From Planctomycetota bacterium (GTDB taxonomy: Bacteria > Planctomycetota > Phycisphaerae > UBA1845 > UTPLA1): 64,000 nucleotides of DNA. The notes under the pieces were generated by a model. It saw nothing but the letters and a program-made list of their open reading frames with translations. It had not been told where the DNA came from and made no database searches. Both the position numbers and the translations under genes were made by a program. Positions 63,181 to 64,000 of this stretch are shown in pieces; position 1 is the stretch's first letter, and the number at the start of each line of letters is the position of its first letter. Where the stretch lies: contig JAATGM010000043.1 of assembly GCA_015654675.1 (NCBI GenBank), positions 1 through 64,000 on the forward strand, given 5' to 3'.

Positions 63181-63239
63181 TCGCCCCAACGGGGCGAAGG
63201 CCTGTAGCCACGCGGTGGAGCGAGGCCTCTTGGCCTCGC
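63181..63239. repeat. Double hairpin element
   Basis: TCGCCCC-AAC-GGGGCGA (63181-63197) is a perfect 7-bp stem with a 3-base loop. After 22 bases follows GCGAGGCC-TCTT-GGCCTCGC (63220-63239), a perfect 8-bp stem with a 4-base loop. The two together look like one repeat unit. Confidence 0.65.
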
Positions 63240-63296
63240 GCAACCCGTGGACGCAAAGAATCGCGGAACCAGTGGATTCCAAATCACCCAACCACC

Positions 63297-63314
63297 CCGC
63301 CCCGGCAGGGGCGG
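63297..63314. repeat. GC-rich hairpin
   Basis: CCGCCCC-GGCA-GGGGCGG is a perfect 7-bp stem with a 4-base loop. No T-run follows on either strand, so it is not an intrinsic terminator. Confidence 0.55.
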
Positions 63315-63469
63315 AGGAACGCATACGCGCGACCCCCATAAACGCCGTAAAAACCCAGATACCGCGCATTTTGTTTTTTCCATAACTAACGACCTGCCCA
63401 ATTCTTATTCGCGTTTTCCCCCCTCCAAAGTGGAGCGCTGATCCAGCTTGATAGTCAGGCGGCCGGTGT

Positions 63470-63492
63470 GCCACTGCTCTATGAGCAGTGGC
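63470..63492. repeat. Perfect 10-bp hairpin
   Basis: GCCACTGCTC-TAT-GAGCAGTGGC has ten paired bases and a 3-base loop. Neither side has a T-run. It lies 10 bases before the next hairpin and is probably part of a repeat element. Confidence 0.65.
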
Positions 63493-63502
63493 GTGCGTGT
63501 CT

Positions 63503-63523
63503 CCCTCTCCCCGCGGGAGAGGG
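63503..63523. repeat. GC-rich hairpin of an intergenic repeat
   Basis: CCCTCTCC-CCGCG-GGAGAGGG is a perfect 8-bp stem, continued by GCCGGGGTGAGGGT. This string type recurs between genes in many bacteria and resembles the CTCCCC/GGGAGAGG part of the tandem repeat near 2.1-3.0 kb. Confidence 0.55.
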
Positions 63524-63703
63524 CCGGGGTGAGGGTCGATCGCGCAAACAGAACCAAAGCGCGCGGCCAATGTGAAGGTCGATCGAACGAAAACGCGAGC
63601 CCAATCGCGAAGCGCGCAAGGTGCGCGCAAAGTGAATCGGACGCACGATTACGTTCCTCTCACCGAAAACCGCGATCTCGCCCCGAAAACGAAGGATCGC
63701 GAC

Positions 63704-63724
63704 GCATTATCACTTTTATCACCG
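63704..63724. repeat. TTATCAC pair, exact second copy of 3323-3343
   Basis: A 21-bp string identical to 3323-3343, with TTATCAC starting at 63707 and 63716. It ends 40 bases before the start codon of the partial gene at 63765, where it could act as an operator or promoter part. Confidence 0.65.
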
Positions 63725-63764
63725 GCGCAACGGACCGCGTCAGGCCAGAGAAAGGAGAATCATC

Positions 63765-64000
63765 ATGAACGAATGCCCCACACAGGCCGACTGTCTCGAC
63801 CGCATCGAGCTGCTCAGCGCCAACTCCTCCATCCACGCCAAAACCACGCCCGAGCTGCGCCGCCAGGTCAACACCGCCCTCATCAACCGCGACCCCGAAT
63901 TGGTCAGCGACGTCTTCGAGATGTTCAACCTCCGCCTGCGCGGCCTGCACCTGGTCTCGTTCTATCGCTACGCCCGCCGCGTCCGGAACTTCGCCTTGGC
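63765..64000 (+). CDS. Unrecognised gene, 5' end only
   Basis: An ATG at 63765 with AAAGGAG 7 bases upstream opens a frame that runs to the window edge (78 codons). The product begins MNECPTQADCLDRIELLSAN and continues as a helical, charged protein (TPELRRQVNTALINRDPELV, then MFNLRLRGLHLVSFYRYARR). No signal peptide is seen. I recognise no domain. Codon use matches the host genes. Confidence 0.6.
   Translation, partial: MNECPTQADCLDRIELLSANSSIHAKTTPELRRQVNTALINRDPELVSDVFEMFNLRLRGLHLVSFYRYARRVRNFAL

Larger units (their letters stand above)
63052..63764. other. Gene-free region of 0.7 kb rich in perfect hairpins
   Basis: No coding frame is supported. The region holds a series of GC-rich inverted repeats (63181-63197, 63220-63239, 63297-63314, 63470-63492, 63503-63523) and a TTATCAC direct-repeat pair (63704-63724). 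Several resemble intergenic repeat families common in planctomycetes. A short AT-rich patch near 63364-63390 shows no firm promoter. Confidence 0.6.

Overview
The window is high-GC bacterial DNA with a strong preference for C or G at third codon positions, and it looks like a member of the Planctomycetota. The pointers are an ECF-type sigma factor of the planctomycete style, a type IV pilin-like protein with an FTLIELLV leader, a secreted protein ending in a dockerin-type EF-hand pair (GDADGNGLVTSDD), a very long MoxR / DUF58 / BatA / VWA operon, zinc-ribbon membrane proteins (CGYDLTGNESG) and many tiny lipoprotein-like genes. Genus and species cannot be read from the sequence. The stretch is probably chromosomal.

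Layout. 1-3.5 kb: accessory edge with lower GC. It holds the 5' end of a transposase-like gene, a zinc-ribbon plus HEPN-like protein, a lipoprotein, and 1.7 kb without genes that contains a ~382 bp tandem repeat and short phased direct repeats. 3.5-11.1 kb: sigma factor, anion permease, dockerin protein, pilin-like protein, amidohydrolase, and a GMC oxidoreductase coupled to a PLP enzyme. 11.3-16.2 kb: phosphate module, phoB-phoR, a strong terminator, then a DUF47 (PhoU-like) protein and a PiT phosphate transporter. 16.2-17.9 kb: birA-nadC on the minus strand. 18.0-27.7 kb: a tightly packed plus-strand operon with a PAS/AAA+/Fis regulator, a DNA methyltransferase, a sugar ABC importer (binding protein, double ATPase, permease) and a 1309-residue GH38 alpha-mannosidase-like enzyme, which together suggest uptake and breakdown of mannose-containing glycans. 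27.8-34.0 kb: FG-GAP/Ig protein, tRNA-Lys, alpha/beta hydrolase, an sdpR-sdpI pair with a visible operator, and an S9 peptidase.

34.0-56.9 kb is one minus-strand operon of about 23 kb. In transcription order it encodes a giant PQQ-type propeller protein, a terpenoid-cyclase-fold protein, MoxR ATPase, DUF58 protein, BatA-type VWA protein, a second VWA membrane protein, a large membrane/coiled-coil protein, a Glu/Lys/Gln-rich coiled-coil protein, a secreted helical protein with a Q/N-rich linker, an NPCBM-domain protein, and three HtrA-like proteins. Only the first HtrA-like protein keeps a catalytic triad. The other two have lost all three triad residues, and the last is also cut by an in-frame TAG between its protease-fold and PDZ parts. 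MoxR and DUF58 proteins usually act as chaperone and adaptor for VWA proteins, so this looks like a cell-envelope assembly or quality-control machine.

57-64 kb: PH-like membrane protein, monooxygenase-fold protein, tRNA-Ser, a row of four tiny (35-53 aa) lipoprotein or membrane peptides, a large secreted protein flanked by AT-rich repeats, two zinc-ribbon membrane proteins sharing an identical 47-bp stretch, a ~700 bp intergenic region full of perfect hairpins, and the start of an unrecognised gene.
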